Part shown: positions 36,500 through 44,259 of the stretch, piece after piece
Numbering within the stretch: the first letter of the stretch is position 1
Layout of the letters: each line of letters starts with the position of its first letter
NCBI GenBank assembly: GCA_947493955.1
Contig: CANLSQ010000001.1
Location: 124,001-188,000, forward strand
Reading direction: 5' to 3'
Origin: an uncultured Sphingomonadaceae bacterium
Lineage (GTDB): Bacteria > Pseudomonadota > Alphaproteobacteria > Sphingomonadales > Sphingomonadaceae
Length of the DNA stretch: 64,000 nucleotides
Position numbers and translations under genes: made by a program
Notes under the pieces: generated by a model
Databases searched by the model: none
The model's input: only the letters and a program-made list of their open reading frames with translations
What the model was told of the DNA's origin: nothing

Positions 36500-37816
36500 C
36501 TAGTTCGGCGGAGAACTGTGCAGATCATCGAACTTGATATCAAGCCCGGTATGCATAGCCTGTTTGCCGGTCATCGCTTGCCAGCGTTTTATCGCGACGT
36601 CGCAATAGTGCGGATCCAGCTCAATCGCCCGGCATTGGCGCGCAGTTTGTTCTGCGGCGATGATGGTCGTGCCAGAGCCAGAAAAGGCATCCAGGATGAT
36701 GCCGCCACGTTTGGAACAATCAAGGATTGCATCAGCAACAAGCTGCGTTGGTTTGACGGTTGGATGCATCGCCAATTCTTCATCCCTGCCTTCCTTGAGC
36801 GAGTTTATGCCGGCATAGTCCCAGACATTGGTCCGGTAGCGCCCGTGCTGCCCGAGCTCAAAATTGTTGATATGCTTGGCCGAACCGCTCTTGAACGCAA
36901 ATATAAGTTCATGTTTGGACCGATAAAATGAGCCCATCCCGCCATTGTCCTTGTTCCAGACAATCAGGTTTTTCAGTTCTGCATAGTTTGCGCCGCCAGC
37001 TGCCAGGATTTCGTTCATATGACGCCAGTCCATGCAGACATAGTGGATTGATCCATCATCACTATGTTTTGCAAGCTGCTTGAAACAGTTTTCTAGAAAG
37101 TCGGTAAATTCTTCGCATGTCATCTCGCCAGAGGCCATGGCAAAATCATCATGTTTTACCTTGCCGAGCCCGCATACATGACCATCTACAGGAACATTGT
37201 AAGGTGGGTCGGTGAAGATCATCTGCGCAGGTTCACCGGCCATGAGTGAGATGTAGGTTTGTTCACATAATGAATCGCCGCAGATCAGTCGGTGATTTCC
37301 AAGTTCCCAGATATCGCCCAGCTTCGTGACCGCAGGAACAGATGTATCAACCTCCGGGATAGCATTTTCGGGTTCAACAGCCTCGAGTGGGTCAAGTATT
37401 TTGGTAACCTCGGCATCGCTAAAGCCTATGCTGTCCAGATCGAAACCCGGTTCAAGGTCTAAAATATTTTCATATTCCAGCTTGAGCACGCCTTCATCCC
37501 AGTCAGCAAGTTCTGCCAGGCGGTTGTCAGCGATGACATAGGCCTTGCGATCTGCTTCACTGAGGCCGTTGATACAGGCTGTCGGTACCTCGGACATACC
37601 CAACTGCTTTGCAGCCGCGATCCTGCCATGGCCGGCGATGACATTATTATGTTCATCGACCAGTATTGGGTTGGTAAAGCCAAATTTTTTGATGCTTTTT
37701 GCAATCTGGCCAATTTGTTTGGCGGAATGTTTGCGGGCATTGCCAGCATAGGGTTTGAGATTAGACGGCTTTTGACCGATGATTTTGTCGGCAAGCCGCT
37801 TGGGCAAATGGTTCAT
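36500..37816 (-). CDS. DNA methyltransferase with N-terminal ParB-like domain
   Basis: 438 residues from ATG 37816, chosen because GGAGGT lies five bases upstream. Residues about 10-110 form a ParB/Srx-like domain with NPILVDEHNNVIAGHGRIAAAK (about 47-68), the GHGR motif. The methyltransferase part has DPPYNV (motif IV, about 205-210) before DAFSGSGTTIIAAE (motif I, about 385-398), the order of the beta class that methylates adenine N6 or cytosine N4. Island-borne solitary methyltransferases of this layout are common in phages. Whether it pairs with the nuclease at 35453 is open. The ribosome-binding site is inside a hairpin. Confidence 0.9.
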   Translation of the reverse strand: MNHLPKRLADKIIGQKPSNLKPYAGNARKHSAKQIGQIAKSIKKFGFTNPILVDEHNNVIAGHGRIAAAKQLGMSEVPTACINGLSEADRKAYVIADNRLAELADWDEGVLKLEYENILDLEPGFDLDSIGFSDAEVTKILDPLEAVEPENAIPEVDTSVPAVTKLGDIWELGNHRLICGDSLCEQTYISLMAGEPAQMIFTDPPYNVPVDGHVCGLGKVKHDDFAMASGEMTCEEFTDFLENCFKQLAKHSDDGSIHYVCMDWRHMNEILAAGGANYAELKNLIVWNKDNGGMGSFYRSKHELIFAFKSGSAKHINNFELGQHGRYRTNVWDYAGINSLKEGRDEELAMHPTVKPTQLVADAILDCSKRGGIILDAFSGSGTTIIAAEQTARQCRAIELDPHYCDVAIKRWQAMTGKQAMHTGLDIKFDDLHSSPPN

Positions 37817-37818
37817 GT

Positions 37819-37843
37819 AAACCTCCATTGTTAAAGGAGGTTT
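37819..37843 (-). promoter_or_regulatory. Hairpin masking the methyltransferase ribosome-binding site
   Basis: On the transcribed strand AAACCTCC (37843-37836) and GGAGGTTT (37826-37819) pair perfectly over 8 bp with a 9-base loop. The descending arm is the Shine-Dalgarno sequence of the gene starting at 37816. The hairpin begins eight bases after the stop of the upstream gene. Translation would need opening of the hairpin, for example by ribosomes leaving the upstream gene. With only three Us after it, it is a poor terminator. Confidence 0.55.
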
Positions 37844-37851
37844 CGTCGTGG

Positions 37852-38316
37852 CTATTTCTTTCGGTCTTTTCCGTCACCAAAAATCTGGTCCTTATTAAAG
37901 GATGAAATTGCGGTCAGCAGAGCGGGTCCAGAAATAGACATTTTTTGTTGGTGAGCAATTTCCTCAGCCGCCTGGACCTTTGGAGTGGGCAAGCTGCGCT
38001 TCTCGATCGCTGTCTGCTTTTTCCGTTCTCGCTTAATCTCTGCAGCTCTCGTGTTGATATCGTCAGAAACGAGCAGCATCATCGCTTTATATCTGGCCGT
38101 CTCTTTTTTGTTGGGACGGCCTCTGTTTTTATTCAGTTTGCCTTGATGCGCAGCAATCAAAATCGGGAGCATACGCGGATCGTTGTGAGACAGTTTGTCA
38201 TTGCGTAAGACTTCACTGATGTCGTCGTCACTGATTGGACGTTCCATCGCATATTTGAAGTAGAGCGAACCACGACTTTTCGGATCATAGATAAAAAACG
38301 GAGAGTTCTCATCCAT
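37852..38316 (-). CDS. Hypothetical protein upstream of the methyltransferase
   Basis: 154 residues from ATG 38316, which has AAGGAAAA upstream; the 28 extra upstream codons look non-coding. The N-terminal half has FIYDPKSRGSLYFKYA and a patch GRPNKKETARYKAMMLL, basic like a DNA-binding segment (K-N-R-G-R-P-N-K-K). The C-terminal part is helical, rich in Lys, Glu and Gln. It is the first gene of the three-gene methyltransferase group. I do not recognise a family. Confidence 0.6.
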   Translation of the reverse strand: MDENSPFFIYDPKSRGSLYFKYAMERPISDDDISEVLRNDKLSHNDPRMLPILIAAHQGKLNKNRGRPNKKETARYKAMMLLVSDDINTRAAEIKRERKKQTAIEKRSLPTPKVQAAEEIAHQQKMSISGPALLTAISSFNKDQIFGDGKDRKK

Positions 38317-38642
38317 CACATTTTCCTTTGGAGACGAAAACAAACTAGGACTGACGAGGCACAATTCCAATCGGATATTTGAAGACCGGGAGCGAAACAT
38401 CTATCAGCGTATCGAAAGTCCCTGTTCATAGAGATAAACTCCCTGTTTCTGATATTCAGCCCCCTGATACCGGATTAATGTTCCCTGTTATCTCGAGTAG
38501 GGAATTTGTGCTCGAAGCCCGCAGGAATGGGCGATTGCAGGCACTCGGTTCGCGCAAAATTGCCTGAAAAGTGGATGATTTCCCTGTAAATTGCCCAATA
38601 ACAGGGAACTTCTCGCCTGAGACCCGTACTCGACAGACTGCG
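38317..38642. repeat. Gene-free stretch with CCCTGTT-type repeats at the island junction
   Basis: No gene is supported. CCCTGTT or near forms occur in direct order at 38420, 38441, 38462 (CCCTGAT), 38483 and 38582 (CCCTGTA), the first four spaced exactly 21 bases apart. TTCCCTGT (38580-38587) and ACAGGGAA (38601-38608) make a perfect 8-bp inverted repeat. The regular 21-base phasing is like an iteron or a recombinase accessory site. It adjoins the att-like sequence at 38643. Confidence 0.6.
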
Positions 38643-38679
38643 TCGCGCACCACTTTTTTTCATAGAATTCAAAGTCTCG
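38643..38679. other. Putative att junction between islands 1 and 2
   Basis: TCGCGCACCACTTTTTTT (38643-38660) and CAAAGTCTCG (38670-38679) repeat the sequence and spacing at the tRNA-Phe 3' end (9641-9677). From here to the recombinase both sequences are homologous; to the left they are not. It would be attR of island 1 and attL of island 2. Confidence 0.5.
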
Positions 38680-38854
38680 TACCCGGTATACAGAATGCGG
38701 GTTTTATCCCTATTTTCCGGTCGGTTAGCAGGTGGTGAGACTTGGGGGTTGTCGCCAGAGACCATTTGGCAGCCGCGATATAGAGACAAAATCGCCAAGT
38801 GTCTCGATGGCCTAAATATTGGAGTCCAGATGCACTTGTGGATTTCGGGAGTTT
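38680..38854. repeat. Recombinase-side flank homologous to 9678-9851
   Basis: Segments such as GTTTTATCCCTATTTTCCGG, GTCGCCAGAGACCATTTG and AAATATTGGAGTCCAGATGC occur in the same order in both flanks, interrupted by differences. This is non-coding and conserved between the modules, so it may hold recombinase binding sites or the recombinase transcript end. Confidence 0.6.
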
Positions 38855-40477
38855 TTAGGCTGAAGGGAACCCAAACATCTTGCGTTGCCCGGCCCAGTCT
38901 AGTGGGATTTTGTTGATACGCATGATCTTGCGTCCGGTAAGATCAGGGGGCTGTGTTCCGTCAACTATCGCAGAGATAATATCGGGGGCCATGAAGCTTA
39001 ACCTAACAAGCTGCTGCAAGTGCCGCTGCTTGTAGTGATTGACCATCGGAGAGGATATTCCCCAAACCAGAACGTCTTGCGCTGCGAAAGCATGAGCTAT
39101 CAGTCTGAGCAACACTGGATCTGGCTCACGCTTGATTGGTCCATCATCCGGTGCAATTGCTAATCTTACTTCTGATCCTCTGCTGACCATTTTTGCCTTA
39201 ATCGAGAGTTTGACCAGTTGATCCTGATTTGGAGGCGTGAATTTGATTTCAATTGTTCCGGTGTTGATAGCAACGTGAGTTTTACAGTTGAGCAATAATT
39301 CGCGTTGTTCGGTGATAGACATCGCGGGCAGATCGATTGAAGTTTGACGATCCAGATTAATCTGAGCTTCCACTTCTCGTGCATCATCTGTCCCTAAACA
39401 GCTGCATGTCGCTAGATGCCTGGCAATTGTATCGATTACCAACCGCTCGATTTCTCCAGCGGGTAATCTCCATTTGGGAGATTTGTCTCCAGGGTCTGTC
39501 CGTGTGACATAGTAGCGATAGCGCTTGGATCCCTTTTTCGCATGTGCCGGAGTCATTGGCTTGCTATCAGGATCGGCAACGAAGCCTGTTAATAGACTAG
39601 GGTTGCGACTCTTCTTTCCAAGGGCATTATCACGCCTATTCTCGGAGAAAGTCGATTGAACGCGCTCAAACAAATCATTCGAGATGATCGGTTGATGCGC
39701 GCCATCATAGATTTTTTCCTTATGCCGGACTTTCCCAACATAGATCGGGTTTTGAAGGAGATGGGTTAAAGTGCCTGTTTTGAAATGGATGCCACCGGTG
39801 ATCTGCCCGGATCTAAATACACGAGTTCTGGTGCGAATGTCGTCTGCGGCTAGTTCTTCAACCAGCTGCGGAACTGATTTGAGTTCAGCATATCGCTCAA
39901 ACACATGCCGAATGGTTTTCGCTTCGGCCTCATTGATCAGGAGCTGACGTTCCGTCACATCGTAGCCGTAAGGAACACCGCCGCCCATCCACATGCCTTT
40001 CTTCTTAGATGCCGCAACTTTGTCGCGAATGCGTTCACCGGTGACTTCGCGTTCAAACTGCGCGAAGGAGAGAAGCACGTTAAGTGTCAGTCTTCCCATG
40101 CTGGTTGTTGTATTGAACGATTGGGTTACGCTGACGAATGAAGCATCGTTATCATCCAATATCTCAACAATCTTAGCAAAGTCAGCCAATGCACGCGTGA
40201 GTCGATCAACCTTGTAGACAACAATGATATCGACTTTGCCTGCTTTTACATCAGCCAGCAGCTGAGCTAGGGCAGGGCGATCCATAGTACCCCCTGACCA
40301 TCCGCCATCGTCGTAAAGTTCTGAAACTGCTTCCCAACCTTCACTGGCTTGGCTCAATATATAGGCAGCGCATGCTTCTCGTTGGGCATCCAGACTGTTA
40401 AAGTCCTGCTCCAGACCATCTTCCGTCGATTTGCGAGTGTAGATCGCGCACCGCTTTCGTTTTGATCGCTCAGTCAT
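38855..40477 (-). CDS. Large serine recombinase, copy 2
   Basis: 540 residues from ATG 40477, which overlaps the DUF2924 stop by eight bases (ATGACTGA). The catalytic Ser17 is in YTRKS, and the N-terminal resolvase domain, the recombinase domain (MGGGVPYGYDV; LLQNPIYVGKVRHK) and the C-terminal region follow as in copy 1. Protein identity with copy 1 is high throughout, but at DNA level the C-terminal third is nearly identical while the rest is only moderately similar. It should serve island 2. Both copies look intact. Confidence 0.92.
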   Translation of the reverse strand: MTERSKRKRCAIYTRKSTEDGLEQDFNSLDAQREACAAYILSQASEGWEAVSELYDDGGWSGGTMDRPALAQLLADVKAGKVDIIVVYKVDRLTRALADFAKIVEILDDNDASFVSVTQSFNTTTSMGRLTLNVLLSFAQFEREVTGERIRDKVAASKKKGMWMGGGVPYGYDVTERQLLINEAEAKTIRHVFERYAELKSVPQLVEELAADDIRTRTRVFRSGQITGGIHFKTGTLTHLLQNPIYVGKVRHKEKIYDGAHQPIISNDLFERVQSTFSENRRDNALGKKSRNPSLLTGFVADPDSKPMTPAHAKKGSKRYRYYVTRTDPGDKSPKWRLPAGEIERLVIDTIARHLATCSCLGTDDAREVEAQINLDRQTSIDLPAMSITEQRELLLNCKTHVAINTGTIEIKFTPPNQDQLVKLSIKAKMVSRGSEVRLAIAPDDGPIKREPDPVLLRLIAHAFAAQDVLVWGISSPMVNHYKQRHLQQLVRLSFMAPDIISAIVDGTQPPDLTGRKIMRINKIPLDWAGQRKMFGFPSA

Positions 40478-40928
40478 TGGCAAGCACTCTCGGTTTGTAT
40501 CCGCTTCGTTTCTTCAATCCGAAGAAGCGAGGGCCAGACCAGTGCGCGCCGGTGATCTCGCGGGCAATATGGCTAAGGCTCGCATAGTGGCGGCCTTCAA
40601 ACTCAAAGCCATCATTACAAACAAGCACATGGTAGCTTATGCCGTTCCATGATCGAACTAGTCTTGTTCCAGTCTTGAGTGATATCGCATGCATGTGGCC
40701 AGCTTTGCCGGTGCGTTCGACGCGCTTGCGAAGTTTCTCAATCTCTCGTTTGGTGGCACCCGTCATACTGCCATGGACACGTTCCTGCAGCCGGTTTGCG
40801 ATACCGCGCCGAAGCAGGTCAGGTCCGATGTCGGGTGAAGGTGATTTGAACGTATCGCGCCAGGCTGCTCGCAACTGGGCTGGGGGCATGGTTGTTAGTT
40901 CAGTCAATTGTTTGTCTGGCGAGGTCAT
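40470..40928 (-). CDS. DUF2924 protein, recombinase partner, copy 2
   Basis: 152 residues, homologous over the full length to the protein at 11467-11925, with PDIGPDLLRRGIANRLQERVHGS and SLSHIAREITGAHWSGPRFF conserved exactly and differences mainly at the N terminus. It is coupled to both neighbours by overlapping stop and start codons. Divergence from copy 1 is spread evenly, unlike the recombinase C-terminal region. Confidence 0.88.
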   Translation of the reverse strand: MTSPDKQLTELTTMPPAQLRAAWRDTFKSPSPDIGPDLLRRGIANRLQERVHGSMTGATKREIEKLRKRVERTGKAGHMHAISLKTGTRLVRSWNGISYHVLVCNDGFEFEGRHYASLSHIAREITGAHWSGPRFFGLKKRSGYKPRVLAND

Positions 40929-41170
40929 ACTGAACCTTTGGCGTCTTGATCACTTGGGTTTTGCGTGATGCGATAGGCGGTGCCGTCATCACCGCGTTGT
41001 TCACGTGCAAGCACATAGCCCTTTTTGCGCAGGCCGGTTAGAAAAGCGCGGACGCTGTGTTGTTTCCAGTTCGTTGTTTTGCATATCTCAGCGAGAGTTG
41101 TGCCTTTCTTTCGCGAAAGCAGCGTGATGACTTTCGCAGATTTGGTTTGTGATTTTGATTTGGTGGACAT
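40925..41170 (-). CDS. DUF3489 winged-helix-like protein, copy 2
   Basis: 81 residues from ATG 41170; the frame is open to 41323 but the upstream part overlaps the divergent gene and is rejected. KSAKVITLLSRKKGTTLAEI and WKQHSVRAFLTGLRKKGYVLAREQRGDDGTAYRI (residues about 30-64) match copy 1 and the family. It is the first gene of the module operon, ending in a 4-base overlap with DUF2924. Confidence 0.85.
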   Translation of the reverse strand: MSTKSKSQTKSAKVITLLSRKKGTTLAEICKTTNWKQHSVRAFLTGLRKKGYVLAREQRGDDGTAYRITQNPSDQDAKGSV

Positions 41171-41259
41171 GTTTTGTCTCCAGCTTGGCGCTGGCGGGTC
41201 CAGCGCTTCCACTGAAGCTGGGCCGCTGATCGCTCTTAAGAGCGGGCGGCCCGTCGCAA

Positions 41260-41592
41260 ATGATGTTTGCGACAGGAACAGCAATGCTCGAACAAACGCA
41301 GAAGTCCAGTCGTTTATCTTCAAATTTGCAAAAGCTGCATATGGACTTCCCGTCTGTTTCGAGCATGGGTCGGGATATGACCAATGATGACGAAACTAAC
41401 CCGATCAAAGTGCGAACCGGTCTATTTGCCTTGGTCACCGCAAGGCTTGAAGATGCCAACGAAATCGCAGTTAAGGGACAAGCCGCTCACCTCGGTGATC
41501 TCGATGTCAGCGGCTTGGTCATTGAACTGCGTTCGCTGCTCGACGAGATCACTGTTCAACTTGATGCAATTGAATTGATGACCAATCGGTAG
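41260..41592 (+). CDS. Conserved small protein divergent from recombinase operon, copy 2
   Basis: 110 residues, homologous to 12252-12584. Starts at 41260, 41263 and 41284 are possible; the last has AGGA seven bases upstream and corresponds to Met9 of copy 1. Conserved blocks are KLHMDF, SSMGRDM, VRTGLFALVTARLEDA and SGLVIELRS. The presence in both modules at the same place marks it as part of the recombination cassette. Confidence 0.7.
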   Translation: MMFATGTAMLEQTQKSSRLSSNLQKLHMDFPSVSSMGRDMTNDDETNPIKVRTGLFALVTARLEDANEIAVKGQAAHLGDLDVSGLVIELRSLLDEITVQLDAIELMTNR

Positions 41593-41597
41593 CGACG

Positions 41598-41625
41598 GCA
41601 ATTGGGCCGTTTGCGGGCAGTCTGC
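41598..41625. repeat. Dispersed intergenic repeat at right edge of module 2
   Basis: AATTGGGCCGTTTGCGGGCAGTCTGC, shown here by its key parts TTGGGCCG and CAGTCTGC, corresponds to the sequence after module 1 (12591-12616) and to 48137-48164. The rest of 41626-41796 holds no supported gene; GCAAAGCGGTC there also recurs at 53135-53145. Confidence 0.5.
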
Positions 41626-41796
41626 TTTTGGCCAGTATGCTGTGCAAAGCGGTCAATCGATTGCCACCGAGGATCAAGGATCGAAGTCTACCCGGCAGGA
41701 ACACACATACTGCCAGACGTTCCGGAGTGCGATCTTGTTTACGCCCTGCGCCATAAAGATTCAATTGTACCTGCTTTAGGAGGATTTGTTGAAAGT

Positions 41797-42432
41797 CTAG
41801 GCTGCACTTGAGCCAAACTCCCTTTCGATCATAGTTGAAAAGGTTTCAAACACGCTCTCGGTCGCTTTCTCGGGCATGCCGACCAATTCGCGCTCAACAA
41901 ATGACGCCGAGAACGAAATGAGGCTGATCATCCGAAAGAGCTTTTCTAGGTCCGCATCTTGCTTGATTGTTCCTGAGTGCTGGAGGTCTATCAAACGCTC
42001 TTGAAAATTGTCATCCTGACCGTAGCGCAGCGATGAAAGAGCCTTTGCGCGCAGTTCGTCATTGGTAGCTATCTCGCCCACGCAAAGACGCATAAAGTCT
42101 CGCAATTTTTTGTCTTCGCGATAACGAAACTTGAGATAGGCCAGCACTTCATCAGCCAATACCGGGTACGGCGGATAGGTTAGCTTTCCTGATTGCTTCT
42201 CCGCGATAACGCCTTCGACAAGTGCAAGAAAAAGGCCCTCCTTCCCCCCAAAGTAGCGATTGATCAGAGATACATTCGCGCGAGCTGATCGGGCTATTTC
42301 AGCGACCGATGCACCGTGATAACCTCGTTTGGAAAAGACTTTCATCGCTGCCTTCAAAAGGCGATCTTCGGTGTTCTCGCGGTTCCGCCCGAGCGAGTCG
42401 GTTGAATCATTTTTTGCAGAGCTTTTCGTCAT
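41797..42432 (-). CDS. TetR-family regulator
   Basis: 211 residues with an N-terminal TetR domain: RLLKAAMKVFSKRGYHGASVAEIA (about 24-47), then ANVSLINRYFGGKEGLF as recognition and linker. The C-terminal ligand domain is of unknown type. AAGGAAG precedes the ATG. It diverges from the rhodanese operon, and a palindrome with ATGTAA and TTTACAT arms lies between, so it probably represses that operon and itself. Confidence 0.88.
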   Translation of the reverse strand: MTKSSAKNDSTDSLGRNRENTEDRLLKAAMKVFSKRGYHGASVAEIARSARANVSLINRYFGGKEGLFLALVEGVIAEKQSGKLTYPPYPVLADEVLAYLKFRYREDKKLRDFMRLCVGEIATNDELRAKALSSLRYGQDDNFQERLIDLQHSGTIKQDADLEKLFRMISLISFSASFVERELVGMPEKATESVFETFSTMIEREFGSSAA

Positions 42433-42482
42433 CTTCCTTCAGTTGTAATTGACCATTTACATTAGTACAAACATATCTCATT

Positions 42483-42502
42483 ATGTAAGCATTCGTTTAC
42501 AT
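42483..42502. promoter_or_regulatory. Likely TetR operator before the rhodanese operon
   Basis: ATGTAAGCATTCGTTTACAT is an inverted repeat with ATGTAA/TTACAT arms. A further half-site TTTACAT lies at 42455-42461. Placement in the divergent promoter region suggests binding by the neighbouring TetR protein. Confidence 0.5.
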
Positions 42503-42518
42503 GGAGATTGCTGGAAAA

Positions 42519-43355
42519 ATGACCAACTTAAGTTACGCAAACAGTAAAGCGCTAATTGAACCTGAAGAGCTTCAAGCAAAGCTTGGAAATGAGAATCTCG
42601 CGATAGTAGAAATGGATGGAGACGACACGGAGTATCAAAAAACTCATATCCCCGGATCCATCTTCTGGAATGTACAAGAAATTCTCGATGAAGATTCTGT
42701 GAACCTTACAGACTTAGTTAAAATACAAAGATTGCTGGAACAGTCAGGCCTAACACCCGACACAGAAATAGTTGTTGCTCACAACTCTCATCGCGGCACA
42801 TCAGGATGGGTTTACTGGTTCTTCGCTCGACTTGGTCATCACAAGATTCGGGTTCTGAACGGTGGGAAAGAGAGGTGGCTTATGGAAAAGCGCCCCCTTA
42901 CACCGGACAAGACAATCATTAGGCTGGGAGACTATCCCGTTGAACAAATCAGCAAGGCACACAGCTGCAGCTTGTCAGAAGTGTCGGACATGCTTGGTGA
43001 CAGCGGCACAATTCTGCTCGATGTCAGGACAAAAACTGAATTTGATGGTTTGATTTATCTCGACGCACCACCGAAAGAAGGTGAGCGGGCAGGACATATT
43101 CCCGGCGCGATACATCTTCATTGCGATGATGTGCACAAGGAGGATGGCTCATTTCTCTCACGGGCAGATATTCTCGACCTCTTGAAAACGATCGACATCG
43201 ACGGTGCCAAGCAAGTGTTTCCGTATTGCGCGATAGGCGCTCGATCTGCGCATATGTGGTTTGTCCTCACACAACTGCTCGGATGGGATCGAGTACGAAA
43301 CTATGATGGGTCCTGGCGCGAATGGAGCTCAAACCCTGAAAGCCCTGTCAAATGA
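42519..43355 (+). CDS. Tandem-rhodanese sulfurtransferase
   Basis: 278 residues from ATG 42519, preferred because GGAG lies upstream and ATG 42501 would sit inside the operator. Two rhodanese domains are visible. The N-terminal one (about 10-130) has AHNSHRGTSGWVYWF in place of an active loop and no Cys. The C-terminal one (about 150-278) carries the active loop CAIGAR with nucleophilic Cys, followed by SAHMWFVL. This is the layout of thiosulfate or 3-mercaptopyruvate sulfurtransferases. It heads a three-gene operon with DUF3817 and HemJ-like membrane proteins. Confidence 0.88.
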   Translation: MTNLSYANSKALIEPEELQAKLGNENLAIVEMDGDDTEYQKTHIPGSIFWNVQEILDEDSVNLTDLVKIQRLLEQSGLTPDTEIVVAHNSHRGTSGWVYWFFARLGHHKIRVLNGGKERWLMEKRPLTPDKTIIRLGDYPVEQISKAHSCSLSEVSDMLGDSGTILLDVRTKTEFDGLIYLDAPPKEGERAGHIPGAIHLHCDDVHKEDGSFLSRADILDLLKTIDIDGAKQVFPYCAIGARSAHMWFVLTQLLGWDRVRNYDGSWREWSSNPESPVK

Positions 43356-43699
43356 GCAGTGAGATTGAAACTTCACAGCACCGGGGACTAACGCCTTTCT
43401 TCAGAGCGAGCGCTCGCTTCGAGGGCGTAACTCTTGTACTCTTAATGTGCGTTGCAGTGCCGCTGAAAAACCTGACATCTCTCCCTAGCGTAACAGGTAT
43501 CGGCGGTCCCTTTCACGGATTGGCTTTTCTCTTGTTTCTCTATGCCGTTGTCGAAAGCTGGGCCGCAGGAGATCTACCTCTAAGTTGGGTTTTTGCGGCT
43601 TTGTTAGCATGCCTCCTGCCTGGGGGAACCTTCGCTCTTCTTCACTTCTACAACCGTCGCACGACCCGACAGCAGCTTGAAAAGAAACAAAATGTATGA
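43352..43699 (+). CDS. DUF3817 membrane protein
   Basis: 115 residues with three hydrophobic helices. RASARFEGVTLVLLMCVAVPLKNL (residues about 18-41), GPFHGLAFLLFLYAV and PGGTFALLHFYNRR match DUF3817, small integral membrane proteins of unknown function. The start overlaps the rhodanese stop in ATGA, and its end overlaps the next gene by eight bases, so the three are co-translated. Confidence 0.8.
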   Translation: MSSEIETSQHRGLTPFFRASARFEGVTLVLLMCVAVPLKNLTSLPSVTGIGGPFHGLAFLLFLYAVVESWAAGDLPLSWVFAALLACLLPGGTFALLHFYNRRTTRQQLEKKQNV

Positions 43700-44111
43700 G
43701 CTAATTCGGATAGGCCATTTTATTTGCCTCATTGCTTGGATAGGCGGTCTATTTGCAGCCACCTCAATCGCTTCGAGCCGCTTGTCCAAAGACCAAAGTG
43801 ATCATATGCCGCTCCTGTGGGCTTCGAGGCGAGCGGTTATTTGGCTTGTAACACCTGCAATGATTGGAACCATCTCATTTGGATTGGTCTTGGCTCAAAT
43901 CACCAGCCAGTTTAGCCAAGGCTGGCTTCTTTTAAAGCTATGCTTAGTATTATTCTTGGTTGGTATGAACGGTTTTGTTGCAGGAACCATGCGGCTTGCA
44001 GTGTTTGGAGAATTGGTGAGAGCTAAGTCTCTTTTCTTTTCTCAAGTGATGATCTTGATTTTCGCAACTCTCGTGGTTGCCATAGCAGTTACCAGACCAT
44101 CCTTTACATGA
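43692..44111 (+). CDS. HemJ/CopD-like membrane protein
   Basis: 139 residues from ATG 43692, overlapping the DUF3817 stop by eight bases. Four hydrophobic helices are seen. RIGHFICLIAWIGGLFAATS has the conserved His of helix 1 and LLKLCLVLFLVGMNGF recalls the KLxLVLxLxxxHG of the protoporphyrinogen oxidase HemJ, though here the His of that motif is replaced by Asn. It may be a heme-binding membrane protein rather than a true HemJ. Function within this operon is unknown. Confidence 0.6.
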   Translation: MYELIRIGHFICLIAWIGGLFAATSIASSRLSKDQSDHMPLLWASRRAVIWLVTPAMIGTISFGLVLAQITSQFSQGWLLLKLCLVLFLVGMNGFVAGTMRLAVFGELVRAKSLFFSQVMILIFATLVVAIAVTRPSFT

Positions 44112-44259
44112 ATCCATGAAGACTGTGGTACGGTCGAGTTAAAGCTCCACCAAGTCATTATGTAAGCGACATCAGTCTGCACTAACACAGAATGTGCCAA
44201 GGCTTAGTAAATGGACATGCGCCAGCTATCCATTTTTCACAGAAGTTTATTGTCAAAGA

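Larger units (their letters stand above)
9651..38646. mobile_element. Genomic island 1 inserted at tRNA-Phe
   Basis: Bounded on the left by tRNA-Phe and on the right by a second att-like sequence and a second recombinase module. The content is accessory throughout: recombinase, DUF2924, DUF3489, an Avs-like ATPase, Czc and Cus efflux operons, an XRE/nuclease pair and a ParB-methyltransferase group. The Avs-like gene and its upstream region look AT-richer than the his region. No conjugation or phage structural gene is visible, so it is a chromosomal integrative island rather than a full ICE or prophage. Boundaries are inferred. Confidence 0.55.

Noticed and set aside
9651-38646. Calling the island a prophage
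   Set aside because: No terminase, portal, capsid or tail gene is seen; DUF5681 and the ParB-methyltransferase alone are not enough.
41602-41811. Short plus-strand frame between module 2 and the TetR gene
   Set aside because: It covers the intergenic repeat, has no ribosome-binding site and resembles no protein.
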